Positions 6,016 through 13,492 of a DNA stretch of 15,148 nt are shown here, one piece after another. The notes beneath the pieces were generated by a model. The model made no database searches, was not told the DNA's origin, and saw only the letters and a list, made by a program, of their open reading frames with translations. How positions within the stretch are numbered: position 1 is the stretch's first letter; each line of letters starts with the position of its first letter. Made by a program: the position numbers and the translations under genes. The stretch is from NCBI GenBank assembly GCA_016302435.1, contig JAEDNQ010000040.1:1-15148 (forward strand), given 5' to 3'. The DNA is from Bacteroidaceae bacterium (GTDB taxonomy: Bacteria > Bacteroidota > Bacteroidia > Bacteroidales > Bacteroidaceae).

Positions 6016-6429
6016 TCAGTTCTTCTCGTGCACATACTTGATGAAGTTCTCGTACTCGTAGATGTAGTCGTCTATGTCAAAGAGTTCGCTGGCAATGACC
6101 ATGCAGACGGCTCCAGAAGAGAAATCGTCGAGGGTGCGCCATAGACCAGGCTTGATGAGCAGTCCTTGCCAGGGGTGGTTGAGCAGTATGGTCTTTCGTT
6201 CCCATCCGTTGTCGAGCGTGACGGTGAAGCTGCCGCTCATGGCCACTACGAGTTGGTAGAGCTCTTTGTGTGCGTGTCCTCCTCTGCTTTCTCCTCCTGG
6301 CACGTCATAAGTCCAGTACACTCTCTTGATGTCGAAAGGCACGTTCCTCATTTGTTCTGCCACGGTGAGGTTTCCTCTGGGGTCAGTTATCTTTGGCAGT
6401 TCTATTATTTCGTATTCAAGCTTTTTCAT
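6016..6429 (-). CDS. WxcM/FdtA-like dTDP-keto-sugar 3,4-ketoisomerase (cupin)
   Basis: The 137-residue product is a single-domain cupin of the FdtA/QdtA/WxcM type, which moves the keto group of dTDP-4-keto-6-deoxyglucose from C4 to C3 before transamination. The active-site signature RGGHAHKELYQ (49-59) supplies the two conserved histidines H52 and H54. Other family features are ITDPRGNLTVAEQ (14-26), PFDIKRVYWTYDVPGGE (31-47), GSFTVTLDNG (66-75) and ASELFDIDDYI (113-123). Family members are normally 130-140 residues, so this is full length. Its start overlaps the end of ispH by 14 bp, and a 93-bp gap separates it from the acyltransferase. Which product isomer (Fuc3N or Qui3N type) is made cannot be decided here. 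Confidence 0.9.
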   Translation of the reverse strand: MKKLEYEIIELPKITDPRGNLTVAEQMRNVPFDIKRVYWTYDVPGGESRGGHAHKELYQLVVAMSGSFTVTLDNGWERKTILLNHPWQGLLIKPGLWRTLDDFSSGAVCMVIASELFDIDDYIYEYENFIKYVHEKN

Positions 6430-7267
6430 CTTCTATGCGTTTTTTGCAGTCTTCCATAAGCCATTTGGGTGTGCTTGTAGCTCCGCAGATGCCAGCTGAT
6501 GTGGCTCCTTCAAACCATTGGAGGTTTATCTCCGACGGGTCGTCAACCATGTATGTGCGTGGGTTGACGGACAGGCATTGGTTGTAGAGGACCTTTCCGT
6601 TCGAGCTTTTCTTACCGCATACGAAGATGATGACATCGTGTTTAGCAGCGAAGTGCTTTATGTTGGGTATGCGGTTAGCCACCTGTCGGCAGATGGTGTC
6701 GAAGAAGCTGAAGTGAGCATTAGGGTTCATGTTGGCCTCGATGTATCTGACTATTTCTCTGAACCCTTCGAGCGATTTTGTCGTTTGCGAGAAGAGTTGG
6801 ATGTCGTGGTCGAAGTCAAGCTTCTTGGCGTCTTCCATGTCTTCGATGACGATGGCATTTCCGTCAGTTTGTCCTACGAGCCCGATGACCTCAGCGTGTC
6901 CGTTTTTGCCATAGATGACGATTTGACCTCCCTCTTCATAAGCTTTGCGTATTCTCTTCTGAAGGTTGAGGACGACGGGGCATGTGGCGTCGATGATGCT
7001 GATGTTTTGTTGTTGCGCTATTGCATATGTCTGTGGTGGTTCGCCGTGAGCCCGCAGCAGCATCTTGGTGTCGTGCATGTGGTTGAGGTCTTCGTGCCCT
7101 ACAGTCACGAGACCGAGCTTCTTCAGCCTTTCCACCTCACGTCCGTTGTGCACGATGTCGCCCAAGCAGCAGAGGCTCTCGCTCTCGGCCAACTCCTCTT
7201 CTGCCTTCTTTATGGCTGTCGTCACTCCGAAGCAGAATCCTGATCCCTCGTCTATCTCTATGAGCAT
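6416..7267 (-). CDS. ispH: 4-hydroxy-3-methylbut-2-enyl diphosphate reductase IspH
   Basis: IspH is the iron-sulfur enzyme of the last step of the methylerythritol phosphate pathway, reducing HMBPP to IPP and DMAPP in the cytoplasm. The 283-residue product has all three cluster cysteines: C12 in GFCFGV, C96 in ATCPVV and C193 in TICRQVANR. Substrate and proton-transfer residues are also in place: H40 in IVHN, H74 in AHGEPP, and H124 and E126 in KNGHAEVIG. The C-terminal GICGATSTPKW motif is present. The start at 7267 gives MLIEIDEGSGFCFGV, as expected. It is 87 bp downstream of cmk and overlaps the ketoisomerase start by 14 bp, which couples this essential gene to the sugar cassette. Confidence 0.97.
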   Translation of the reverse strand: MLIEIDEGSGFCFGVTTAIKKAEEELAESESLCCLGDIVHNGREVERLKKLGLVTVGHEDLNHMHDTKMLLRAHGEPPQTYAIAQQQNISIIDATCPVVLNLQKRIRKAYEEGGQIVIYGKNGHAEVIGLVGQTDGNAIVIEDMEDAKKLDFDHDIQLFSQTTKSLEGFREIVRYIEANMNPNAHFSFFDTICRQVANRIPNIKHFAAKHDVIIFVCGKKSSNGKVLYNQCLSVNPRTYMVDDPSEINLQWFEGATSAGICGATSTPKWLMEDCKKRIEDEKA

Positions 7268-7354
7268 AAGTGTGATTTGTGGGTGAATAGTTATTGTAAG
7301 ACATGTTGGCGCGTGTATCTCTGGTTCAGTGAGAGAGTCGGGAGCCTATGTCGG

Positions 7355-8083
7355 TTATTCTGTCATTCTCGCCTTTGCCTTCTCCAGCAGCCATGCGTTC
7401 TGTTCGGGTATGGTCATGTTGGAGTTGTCGAGCACGAGGGCGTCGTCAGCCTGTCGGAGTGGCGCTGTCTCTCGGTGTGAGTCGATATAGTCACGTTGCT
7501 TGACGTTGTCGAGTATCTCGTCGTAGTTGATAGCCTGTCTTTCTTCCTCGGTGCATGCTTTCTTCATGAGTTCGTCATAGCGTCTTTGCGCCCTTACCTT
7601 AGCGCTTGCAGTGACGAATATCTTCAGTTCGGCATTAGGGAAGACAGCCGTGCCTATGTCCCGTCCGTCCATGACGATGCCCTTGTCTTCTCCCATGGCC
7701 TTTTGCTGGGCTGTCAGCATGGTTCGCACGAAGGGCAGGGCGGCTATGACGCTGACGTGGCTGCTGACAGCCATCTGTCTTATCTCGTCCTCTACTCTTT
7801 CTCCGTTGAGGTAAGTGTCAGGGCGTCCTGTTTCGGGGTTAAACTTGAAGCTTACTTGTATCTTTCCGTCCTCCACGTCCTTGCGGAGAGCGTTCTCCTT
7901 TACTTCCTTCTGGGCTATCATGTCGCCTCTCATGGCATAGAGAGTCACGGCTCTGTACATGGCTCCTGTGTCCACGTATACATATCCCAGTTGTCTGGCC
8001 AGCTCTTTTGCCATGGTGCTTTTTCCGCAGCTTGAATGGCCGTCGATGGCTATGATGATTTTTTTAATAGATGTATGGTCCAT
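7355..8083 (-). CDS. cmk: Cytidylate kinase Cmk
   Basis: Cmk phosphorylates CMP and dCMP with ATP. I chose the ATG at 8083 (242 residues), because MDHTSIKKIIIAIDGHSSCGKST puts the P-loop GHSSCGKST at residues 15-23 as in the family, and an A-rich leader precedes this codon. The frame is open further upstream to 8260, but that extension would overlap porQ and reads repeated ADGTAL segments derived from a DNA repeat. Further motifs are YVDTGAMYRAVTLYA, GKIQVSFKFN, the CMP-binding MDGRDIGTAVFPNAELKIFV and RAQRRYDE. The gene follows porQ and precedes ispH on the same strand. Codons near the end read QADDALVLDNSNM, typical of Cmk. Confidence 0.96.
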   Translation of the reverse strand: MDHTSIKKIIIAIDGHSSCGKSTMAKELARQLGYVYVDTGAMYRAVTLYAMRGDMIAQKEVKENALRKDVEDGKIQVSFKFNPETGRPDTYLNGERVEDEIRQMAVSSHVSVIAALPFVRTMLTAQQKAMGEDKGIVMDGRDIGTAVFPNAELKIFVTASAKVRAQRRYDELMKKACTEEERQAINYDEILDNVKQRDYIDSHRETAPLRQADDALVLDNSNMTIPEQNAWLLEKAKARMTE

Positions 8084-8136
8084 TGGTGTATTGTTAAGTC
8101 TATGATATGCTTGTGAATGTGGGCGCGCAGAGAAAA

Positions 8137-8214
8137 GAAGGGCTGTGCCGTCAGCCTCTATGAGCCTTCGGAACATGGGAAGCGATGAGTCCTGAAGGGC
8201 GGTGCCGTCAGCCT
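8137..8214. repeat. Two 21-bp direct repeats in the porQ-cmk gap
   Basis: Positions 8137-8157 and 8194-8214 agree at 20 of 21 bases. The period is 57 bp. The second copy ends on the first base of the porQ stop codon. On the minus strand the copy nearer cmk can fold as GGCTG/CAGCC with a 6-nt loop and is followed by CTTCTTTTCT. It may act as a weak terminator or attenuator between porQ and cmk. Confidence 0.6.
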
Positions 8215-9209
8215 TAGAAGCTAAAGCTGGCGTTGAGCACGAGCGATGAGGCTGCCACATGATATTTGCCCCAGGCCACTCCCACTTTCAGCTTCTTCAC
8301 GTTTAGGCCAGCTCCGAGGCTGAGACCTGCCCATTTGTTTTTGCCCTCCACCTCCATTTCCTTTGCTCTGCGGAAGTTATATCCGATGGCTAACCAGGTG
8401 TTGCTCGAGGGCAGTATGTCCATGCCGAGCACGAGATGCTGTATGAACTTGACATCGTCCCAGTGAGACAGGTCGTCCATGGTGAGCGAGACTCTCATGG
8501 GGGCGTTGGCGAAGTCCTTGCTCAGTCCCAGTGCTATGTCGAGTGGCAGAGACTCCTTGTCTCCGTCGTCGTAGAGTGACTGTATTTGTCCGCCGAGGTT
8601 GCGTCCGACGAGTGAGAGAGAGATTCCGCGTTCTTCGTCGAAGTAGTTGAGAGCGAGGTCAGCTCCGATGGCTGTGCTGGAGTAGTTGGCATAGTTGCTC
8701 ATGATGACCTTAGCGGTTATGGCTCCGCTCCATCGGTCGCTCAGCAGGTATGAGTATGATGTCTGCAAGTTGATGTCTTTGGCTGAGAAGGAACCTGTGA
8801 CCTGCCCTGTCTCGTCGGTCTCGTCCATGTCGCCGTAGTCGAGCATCTGCGCTCCTAAGGCCCATGTGCCTCTCTCACCGATGGCCTTGACGAATCCTGC
8901 TGTGAATACGTTGCTTGACTCTATGTAAGAGTTGTAGCCGAGGGTCAGCGTCTTGTCTGACACGTTGGTCAGCATGGCAGCGTTGGTCCACATCATGCTG
9001 GCGTCGTCTTCCACTATGCTGATGTTGGCACCTCCCAGCGCTGCGTTGTGTGCGCTGGCTGGTATGTGGAGAAACTGGTATCCAGTCTTCCCTTCCTGAG
9101 CTCTTGAAGTGAGGTTGGTGCAGCAGCAGAGTAGGGTGAGCAGTGTTTTGCCCACCCAGGCCATCTTGTTGCCATGAGCTGTCTTGTGTGTCAGGTGCTT
9201 ATACCTCAT
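8214..9209 (-). CDS. porQ: PorQ-like outer-membrane beta-barrel protein (type IX secretion)
   Basis: PorQ is an outer-membrane protein of the Bacteroidetes type IX secretion system. The family N-terminus is clear: GYQFLHIPASAHNAALGGANISIVEDDASMM follows a cleaved signal peptide (hydrophobic TLLTLLCCCTNL, then TSRA before QEGKTG). The rest alternates amphipathic strands such as GTWALGAQMLDYGD, SGAITAKVIMSNYANYSSTAIGADLALNY and ISLSLVGRNLGGQIQ, and ends in an aromatic NASFSF typical of beta-barrels. The frame is open to 9248, but that start overlaps meaB and gives an overlong n-region. I prefer the ATG at 9209 with its A-rich leader, and 9164 is also possible. The stop lies 130 bp before cmk. 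Confidence 0.88.
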   Translation of the reverse strand: MRYKHLTHKTAHGNKMAWVGKTLLTLLCCCTNLTSRAQEGKTGYQFLHIPASAHNAALGGANISIVEDDASMMWTNAAMLTNVSDKTLTLGYNSYIESSNVFTAGFVKAIGERGTWALGAQMLDYGDMDETDETGQVTGSFSAKDINLQTSYSYLLSDRWSGAITAKVIMSNYANYSSTAIGADLALNYFDEERGISLSLVGRNLGGQIQSLYDDGDKESLPLDIALGLSKDFANAPMRVSLTMDDLSHWDDVKFIQHLVLGMDILPSSNTWLAIGYNFRRAKEMEVEGKNKWAGLSLGAGLNVKKLKVGVAWGKYHVAASSLVLNASFSF

Positions 9210-9231
9210 GAGTGTTTTGTCGTTTTTGGTG

Positions 9232-10332
9232 TCATTTGATAGTGGCATAATAGCTGTCGAGGAGTTTCTTGGCAGCTACGAAAGATGTGATTTGTCCTCC
9301 GAGCACCTCGTTCTCCATTTGTCCTATCATGTTTTTGACGGTAGGATTGTAGTAGAAGCTGTTTTTGAGGTGTTCGTTGATGCTTTCGTACATCCAGTAT
9401 TTTGACTGTTCATTGCGTCTATATTGGAAATATCCGCTCTCCTTGACCTTGTCGATGTAGCGGAAGACCATGGCGAGGACTTCGTCGATATTGAGTTCGT
9501 AGAAGCCTGAGTAGCACATTACCTCGGGCACTATGCCGCTGTCTGGCACGGGGAAGAGGTGGAGAGCGTTGCGGAAGTGGGTTGCGGCGAGTTGTGCCTT
9601 GTCAACGTTGCTGCCGTCGGCTTTGTTGATGACTATTCCGTCAGCTATCTCCATGATGCCTCGTTTGATGCCCTGGAGCTCATCGCCAGTGCCTGCCAAC
9701 TGTATGAGCAGGAAGAAGTCCACCATGGAGTGGCATGCTGTCTCACTCTGTCCCACTCCTACAGTCTCTACGAAGATGTGGTCGTAGCCTGCTGCCTCGC
9801 ACAGGATGATGGTCTCTCGTGTCTTGCGTGCCACTCCGCCGAGGCTTCCTGCCGAAGGGCTGGGTCGGATGAAGGACTTGGGGTGTACGGCGAGTTTCTC
9901 CATGCGTGTCTTGTCGCCGAGTATGCTTCCCTTAGTCTTTTCAGATGAGGGGTCGATGGCGAGTACGGCGAGTTTTCCTCCGTAGTTGTTGAGCAGGTGA
10001 ACTCCGAAGGCGTCTATGCTGGTTGACTTGCCAGCTCCAGGCACACCGCTGATGCCTATGCGTACTGAGTTGCCGGAGTAGGGGAGGCACTTCTCTATGA
10101 CCTCCTGTGCTATGGCTTGGTGCTCTGGGAGGACGCTCTCAATGAGTGTGACGGCTTGTCCGAGCATGCTCACGTCGCCCTTAAGTATGCCTGCTACGTA
10201 TTCGTCGGGGGTGAAGAGCTTGTGTCGCTTCTTCCTCATTTGCTTGAGATAGGGGTTGACTATTGATGGCTGTGCTACGCCTGCGTTGACTTGGAGTCCT
10301 GCGTATTCTGAGCTGTTCTCTGGATGTTCCAT
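9232..10332 (-). CDS. meaB: Methylmalonyl-CoA mutase-associated GTPase MeaB
   Basis: MeaB is a G3E-type GTPase that protects and reloads B12-dependent methylmalonyl-CoA mutase, the enzyme of the succinate-propionate route used by many Bacteroidales. The 366-residue product shows Walker A GVPGAGKST (96-104), the aspartate-containing AIDPSSEKTKGSILGDKTRM, RPSPSAGSLGGVARKTRE (156-173), the switch-like FVETVGVGQSE (187-197) and the guanine-specificity motif NKAD (236-239). The length is slightly above the usual 310-340 because of an N-terminal extension of about 40 residues (MEHPENSSEYAG...), whose first half looks poorly conserved. A later start cannot be excluded. The mutase genes are not in this window. 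It sits 81 bp downstream of the DUF1573 gene. Confidence 0.94.
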   Translation of the reverse strand: MEHPENSSEYAGLQVNAGVAQPSIVNPYLKQMRKKRHKLFTPDEYVAGILKGDVSMLGQAVTLIESVLPEHQAIAQEVIEKCLPYSGNSVRIGISGVPGAGKSTSIDAFGVHLLNNYGGKLAVLAIDPSSEKTKGSILGDKTRMEKLAVHPKSFIRPSPSAGSLGGVARKTRETIILCEAAGYDHIFVETVGVGQSETACHSMVDFFLLIQLAGTGDELQGIKRGIMEIADGIVINKADGSNVDKAQLAATHFRNALHLFPVPDSGIVPEVMCYSGFYELNIDEVLAMVFRYIDKVKESGYFQYRRNEQSKYWMYESINEHLKNSFYYNPTVKNMIGQMENEVLGGQITSFVAAKKLLDSYYATIK

Positions 10333-10363
10333 GGTTGTGTGGGGTTTTAGGGGTGGGTGGCTT

Positions 10364-10379
10364 GCCCGGTTTTCCGGGC
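10364..10379. other. Perfect 6-bp GC hairpin in a CCGG-TTTT repeat tract
   Basis: GCCCGG and CCGGGC (10364-10369 and 10374-10379) flank TTTT. The neighbouring 35 bp repeat short CCGG or CTGG blocks separated by T-runs, on the 3' side of the DUF1573 gene. On the minus strand the hairpin is followed by AAGCCACCC, so it is not an intrinsic terminator in the gene direction. It may limit read-through or mRNA decay between the DUF1573 gene and meaB. Confidence 0.5.
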
Positions 10380-10413
10380 TTTCCGGTTTTCTGGTTTTTC
10401 CGGATTTTCCCGC

Positions 10414-11487
10414 CTATCGTTCATATTTCACGTTGACCACTTCTTTGGGTCTTTGTGGGTCGTTGGTGATGATGAGCACTCTTGGCTGTGCTTTTGAGAG
10501 TCCGAGGAATCGGGAGTCGACGGTGATTTTCATCTTTACCTCTTCTTTTGGTTGGAGCTCTGTCTTGCTGAGCGCTATGGTGATGGCCTGGTTGAAGGCT
10601 TGTATCTTGCTGAGCTTTAGCACACCTTGACCTCTATTGGCCAGAGTCACTGTGCCTGTTATCTTTTTCTTTTTGCCGAGTTTTCCGAGGTTGATGTTTG
10701 TGGTCGAGATGTTGAAGCTCGGTTGTTTTTTGAAAGACTCTGCGTACTGTAGGTCGGGCAGGAGGATGGCGGAGACGGATATGTCGTTGTTGTTGCCCAC
10801 CTTGTCTCCTGCGAATCGTGCCACATAGATGTTAGTCTGGTTGAGTCCGAGGTCTTGTAGCTTGTCGCTGTGGAGTGTCAGCAGTATCTTGCCTCTTCGT
10901 CCTCGCGCTATCATCTCGGGCTTGTATTCAGCGGTGATGTATTGTGGCAGGTGCATGAGCTGCGGTGTGTAGACATTTTTGCCAGTGTTCATCACCTCTA
11001 TCTCAGCCTTGGCGGAGTCGCCTGCCTGAACGTCGGGGAAGACCACCTCGTTGGTGGAGAGGAGGATGTCGTCAACGCTGTAAGGGAACATTTCCTCGAT
11101 GGATTGCCTTTCGCTGCTTCCCACCCAAGCCTTCATTCTTATCCTTTCAGGCTTCTTGCTGCCGTTGGTGTACACGTCGATGTATCTGTCCATGCTTCCC
11201 ATGAGGGCAGCGTCGTAAGTGATTTTTATCTCTCCCTTTCCTCCTTTTGCTATGGCTGTCTTCGTCCAGTAGGTGGTGAGGCATCCGCAACCAGCGTCCA
11301 CATCCTTGATGAGGAGAGGTTCTCTTTCTTTGTTTGTAAATCGGAATGTTGCAGTGATGGGTCTCTTCCAGAGTGTTGATCCTGCGTCGACGGTTGTCTT
11401 TTCGAAGGATATCTTCTGTGCTTGGATGCCGAAGGTTGCCATCAGTATAGCTATTCCTGTTGTAATGTATCTTTTTATAGTCTTCAT
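10414..11487 (-). CDS. Exported DUF1573-domain protein
   Basis: The 357-residue product begins with a signal peptide (basic MKTIKRY, hydrophobic ITTGIAILMATFGI, cleavage after QA before QKISFEK). A DUF1573 domain, an immunoglobulin-like fold, follows: FEKTTVDAGSTLWKRPITATFRFTN leads to PLLIKDVDAGCGCLTTYW, the characteristic GCGC cysteine pair. A second similar block near 260-350 (INLGKLGKKKKITGTVTLANRG ... VNVKYER) suggests two repeats of the fold. It is probably periplasmic or surface-exposed, and its biochemical function is unknown. The start is supported by a very good promoter 26 bp upstream. It would be the first gene of a DUF1573-meaB-porQ transcription unit. Confidence 0.9.
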   Translation of the reverse strand: MKTIKRYITTGIAILMATFGIQAQKISFEKTTVDAGSTLWKRPITATFRFTNKEREPLLIKDVDAGCGCLTTYWTKTAIAKGGKGEIKITYDAALMGSMDRYIDVYTNGSKKPERIRMKAWVGSSERQSIEEMFPYSVDDILLSTNEVVFPDVQAGDSAKAEIEVMNTGKNVYTPQLMHLPQYITAEYKPEMIARGRRGKILLTLHSDKLQDLGLNQTNIYVARFAGDKVGNNNDISVSAILLPDLQYAESFKKQPSFNISTTNINLGKLGKKKKITGTVTLANRGQGVLKLSKIQAFNQAITIALSKTELQPKEEVKMKITVDSRFLGLSKAQPRVLIITNDPQRPKEVVNVKYER

Positions 11488-11512
11488 GAATACTTCGTGT
11501 CTAAGTTTTGTG

Positions 11513-11543
11513 CAAAGGTAGTGAAAATAGTATAGAATACAAA
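11513..11543 (-). promoter_or_regulatory. Promoter of the DUF1573-meaB transcription unit
   Basis: On the minus strand a TTTG -33 element (11540-11543) and a TACCTTTG -7 element (11513-11520) are 19 nt apart, a perfect Bacteroidetes promoter. Transcription would start near 11506, giving a leader of about 20 nt before the ATG at 11487. Confidence 0.85.
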
Positions 11544-11678
11544 AGGAAAGGATGAAAACTTGCTTATTTAACGGTTGTGCTTACTCTATGTAGGATAGTT
11601 TTGTCGGTAGTGGAGTGCGCTTAGGCCGTTTGATGGCTGCTTCGGCGGCTTCGTGGCATCCTTTGGTCTTTGTATGGC

Positions 11679-11743
11679 GAAGGGGCATTCAGCCATTTGC
11701 TCTTCCGTCAGGTGTTTGCTTGTGATGGTCTGAATGCCCCTTC
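11679..11743. other. Long inverted repeat, 14-bp perfect stem
   Basis: GAAGGGGCATTCAG (11679-11692) pairs exactly with CTGAATGCCCCTTC (11730-11743). After a one-base bulge the stem continues as CCAT (11693-11696) with ATGG (11725-11728), leaving a 28-nt loop. No T-run follows on either strand, so it is not a standard terminator. It lies about 90 bp downstream of the anti-sigma-like gene and 190 bp before the DUF1573 start. Possible roles are an mRNA 3' stabiliser, a protein-binding site or a remnant of a small mobile repeat. Confidence 0.75.
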
Positions 11744-11767
11744 ATGTGTGAGGGGTGATATATGTGT

Positions 11768-11789
11768 TCAGATGTGCAGTGCCATCTGA
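11768..11789. other. Small hairpin with 7-bp stem
   Basis: TCAGATG (11768-11774) pairs with CATCTGA (11783-11789) around an 8-nt loop. On the plus strand a run of six T begins 13 nt after the stem, too far for a standard terminator. On the minus strand no T-run follows. Confidence 0.4.
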
Positions 11790-11805
11790 TGGGGGCTTCT
11801 ATTTT

Positions 11806-11847
11806 TTGATTGGCCTGTTGGTGCGCATCATTTATTGATTGGCCTGT
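11806..11847. repeat. Partial duplication of the 3' end of the anti-sigma-like gene
   Basis: TTGATTGGCCTGT occurs at 11806-11818 and again at 11835-11847, 29 bp apart. The second copy encodes the last residues (QANQ) of the adjacent gene. The first lies just past its stop codon (11832-11834), as at the aminotransferase gene end. Confidence 0.6.
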
Positions 11848-12551
11848 GGATTTGCGTCAATGATGTGTTGCAGCAGCGTGTCTGCCATTTCTTTGTATAC
11901 GCATTCTGTCTGTTTCAGCTGTTTTAGCAGCGGTATGGCTTCTTGTGTTCGGTTGAGGTTGATGAGAGTGTTGGCTTTGATCCACATGAGGCTGATGAGT
12001 TGTGGGTCGGAGCTCAGGTCGGCGTCGAGTGTGGCCGTAGTCTTCTCTATGCGTTCTTTTTCTTCGATGAGGGCGAGAGCGTCGAGGTATTGATGTTCGT
12101 GGTAGAGATTATTGATTTCTGTCAAGTCGGGTGAATCGGTGGTTGAGTCAGCGTATGAGTTCGTAGGTGCGGCTGTTGAGGCTGCTTTGTTGACGACCCC
12201 CGACATGGTGACCATGTGTTTATCCATTTTAGGCGTTTGGATGAAAGTGAAGATGGTGAACACGATGGCTAAGCCGGCTGCTACTCCTACCCAATACGAG
12301 ATCTTGAAGTTTTGTCGGGCAGAGGTTCTAGCAGATGCTGCTCGTTGGTTTTCTTCTTCCTTGTCCCATTGCTTCATCATCTCTTCTATGTCGGCCCTGC
12401 TGCGTATTGCTTGTCTGACCATTCGGGTGAAGTCATACTGTTGACTGATGGACGGATTATTCTGGAGCTGCCTTTCGAAGTCAGCTTTCTGCTTTTCGTC
12501 CATCTCGTTGAGGATGTACCGGTCTATTTTGTCTTGCAATAGTTCGTTCAT
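11832..12551 (-). CDS. Single-pass membrane protein, probable anti-sigma-type partner of the adjacent sigma factor
   Basis: I do not recognise a named family. The 239-residue product has an N-terminal cytoplasmic part with MNELLQDKIDRYILNEMDEKQKADFE, the pattern seen at the start of many Bacteroidetes anti-sigma-like proteins (short helix, then an acidic LxxEMxxxExxxFE motif). One transmembrane helix follows at 84-104 (ISYWVGVAAGLAIVFTIFTFI), then a low-complexity Ser/Thr-rich linker (about 115-145). The C-terminal helical segment (145-235; LYHEHQYLDALALIEEKERI, LISLMWIKANTLINLNRTQEAIPLLKQL) looks like one or two TPR units. It starts 43 bp after the sigma factor on the same strand, which supports a sigma/anti-sigma pair. 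No zinc-binding HxxxCxxC motif is seen, so the inhibitory role is inferred. Confidence 0.82.
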   Translation of the reverse strand: MNELLQDKIDRYILNEMDEKQKADFERQLQNNPSISQQYDFTRMVRQAIRSRADIEEMMKQWDKEEENQRAASARTSARQNFKISYWVGVAAGLAIVFTIFTFIQTPKMDKHMVTMSGVVNKAASTAAPTNSYADSTTDSPDLTEINNLYHEHQYLDALALIEEKERIEKTTATLDADLSSDPQLISLMWIKANTLINLNRTQEAIPLLKQLKQTECVYKEMADTLLQHIIDANPQANQ

Positions 12552-12594
12552 TGTTCTGTATGTATGTTATTGGCTATGCCAATGCATTTGGTTT

Positions 12595-13302
12595 TTATGC
12601 GTTTAGATAGTCGTTGTAGCGTTGTGTGGCGACTGCTTTGAGTTTGTTGAGACACTTATTCTTGGCTGTTTTGAGGGCATCTTTGCTGTTGAAGGAGCTC
12701 AGCTCTTCCATGATGTCGTCAAGTTTCTTCTCTTTGTAGTAGAAGAGTGTGAGTATCTGGCTGCATCGCTCGGAGAGGTTTGCAACGATGTCGGCCACTA
12801 TGTCAGCCATGGCATCTTGGTCAGCCTTGTAGTCAGACATGCTGTCGTCAATGGGTTCGGAAGGCAGGCGGCTGCTGAGGTCGGTCGTGCCGTTGTCGTC
12901 TTTTTGCTTGCGCGGTGCGATGTCGTCTATCATCTTCAGCTTTGTGGAGCTGCGCACGATTTCTTTGTTATTGTTTTTTGCAACGCTCATGAGGTATGTT
13001 GTCAGAGAGCTGCTGAAGGGCAGGCCGTTATTGCCTATGATCACTCCGTCCTTGACGTATATGAGTCCGAGGTTTACCTTCGTCCAGAGCACTGTGAATG
13101 CGTTCTGTATGATATGGTTCCTGTTTTCTTCAAGCTGGAAGAACTCAGCGTCGGCGTGGTCGTTGAAGTATACCTTCCAGTGGTTGTAGAGTGCTCTTTG
13201 TACCTTCTTGTCTGTCAGTAGTCCCTGTATGAATTCCACGTCGGTGTAGGCGGGGCAGGGCTTGTCGGTTGTCTTGTGCGAAGGTCGCAGTTTTATTTTC
13301 AT
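12595..13302 (-). CDS. ECF-like sigma-70 family RNA polymerase sigma factor
   Basis: The 235-residue product has the layout of a two-domain sigma factor. Region 2 lies around 60-125 (RNHIIQNAFTVLWTKV, then LTTYLMSVAKNNNKEIVR, matching the core-binding and -10 recognition helices). A variable acidic linker (126-165) follows. Region 4 lies at 172-225 (ANLSERCSQILTLFYYKEKKLDDI, then KTAKNKCLNKLK as the DNA-recognition helix). It is a little longer than most ECF sigmas (170-200) because of an N-terminal segment of about 25 residues and an insertion before region 3 (VKDGVIIGNNGLPFSSS). It directs RNA polymerase to an unknown promoter set and is followed by the anti-sigma-like gene. A histidine kinase gene ends 190 bp upstream on the same strand. 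Confidence 0.87.
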   Translation of the reverse strand: MKIKLRPSHKTTDKPCPAYTDVEFIQGLLTDKKVQRALYNHWKVYFNDHADAEFFQLEENRNHIIQNAFTVLWTKVNLGLIYVKDGVIIGNNGLPFSSSLTTYLMSVAKNNNKEIVRSSTKLKMIDDIAPRKQKDDNGTTDLSSRLPSEPIDDSMSDYKADQDAMADIVADIVANLSERCSQILTLFYYKEKKLDDIMEELSSFNSKDALKTAKNKCLNKLKAVATQRYNDYLNA

Positions 13303-13492
13303 AATGAGTTTAGATGTCGTTTGATGAGGGAACAGGGGCTGTGGTAACCCATGGAGTGTGTGGAAAAATATATGTGTGTCTTTGTTACTTTTTGTAGGGT
13401 GGGTTTGTACCCGAGGTGGAGGACAATGACCTTTCTCTGTGCCAGCGCAACCTTCAGCTGTATAGAGCTGTAATCAAGACCTGCATGTGTGC

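Larger units (their letters stand above)
11488..11831. other. 344-bp gene-free stretch: promoter, long hairpin, short repeats
   Basis: No convincing coding frame is present on either strand. From left to right it holds the promoter of the DUF1573 gene (11513-11543), about 135 bp without recognisable signals, a long inverted repeat (11679-11743), a smaller hairpin (11768-11789), a T-run (11802-11807) and a partial duplicate of the 3' end of the upstream gene (11806-11818). Confidence 0.7.

Noticed and set aside
6518..7243. Long plus-strand open frame of 241 codons opposite ispH
   Set aside because: It is the antisense shadow of a gene with all catalytic residues. Its translation has no recognisable domain.
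8084..8260. N-terminal extension of Cmk (59 extra residues)
   Set aside because: It overlaps porQ, precedes the conserved N-terminus, and encodes duplicated ADGTAL peptides that come from a DNA repeat in the gap.
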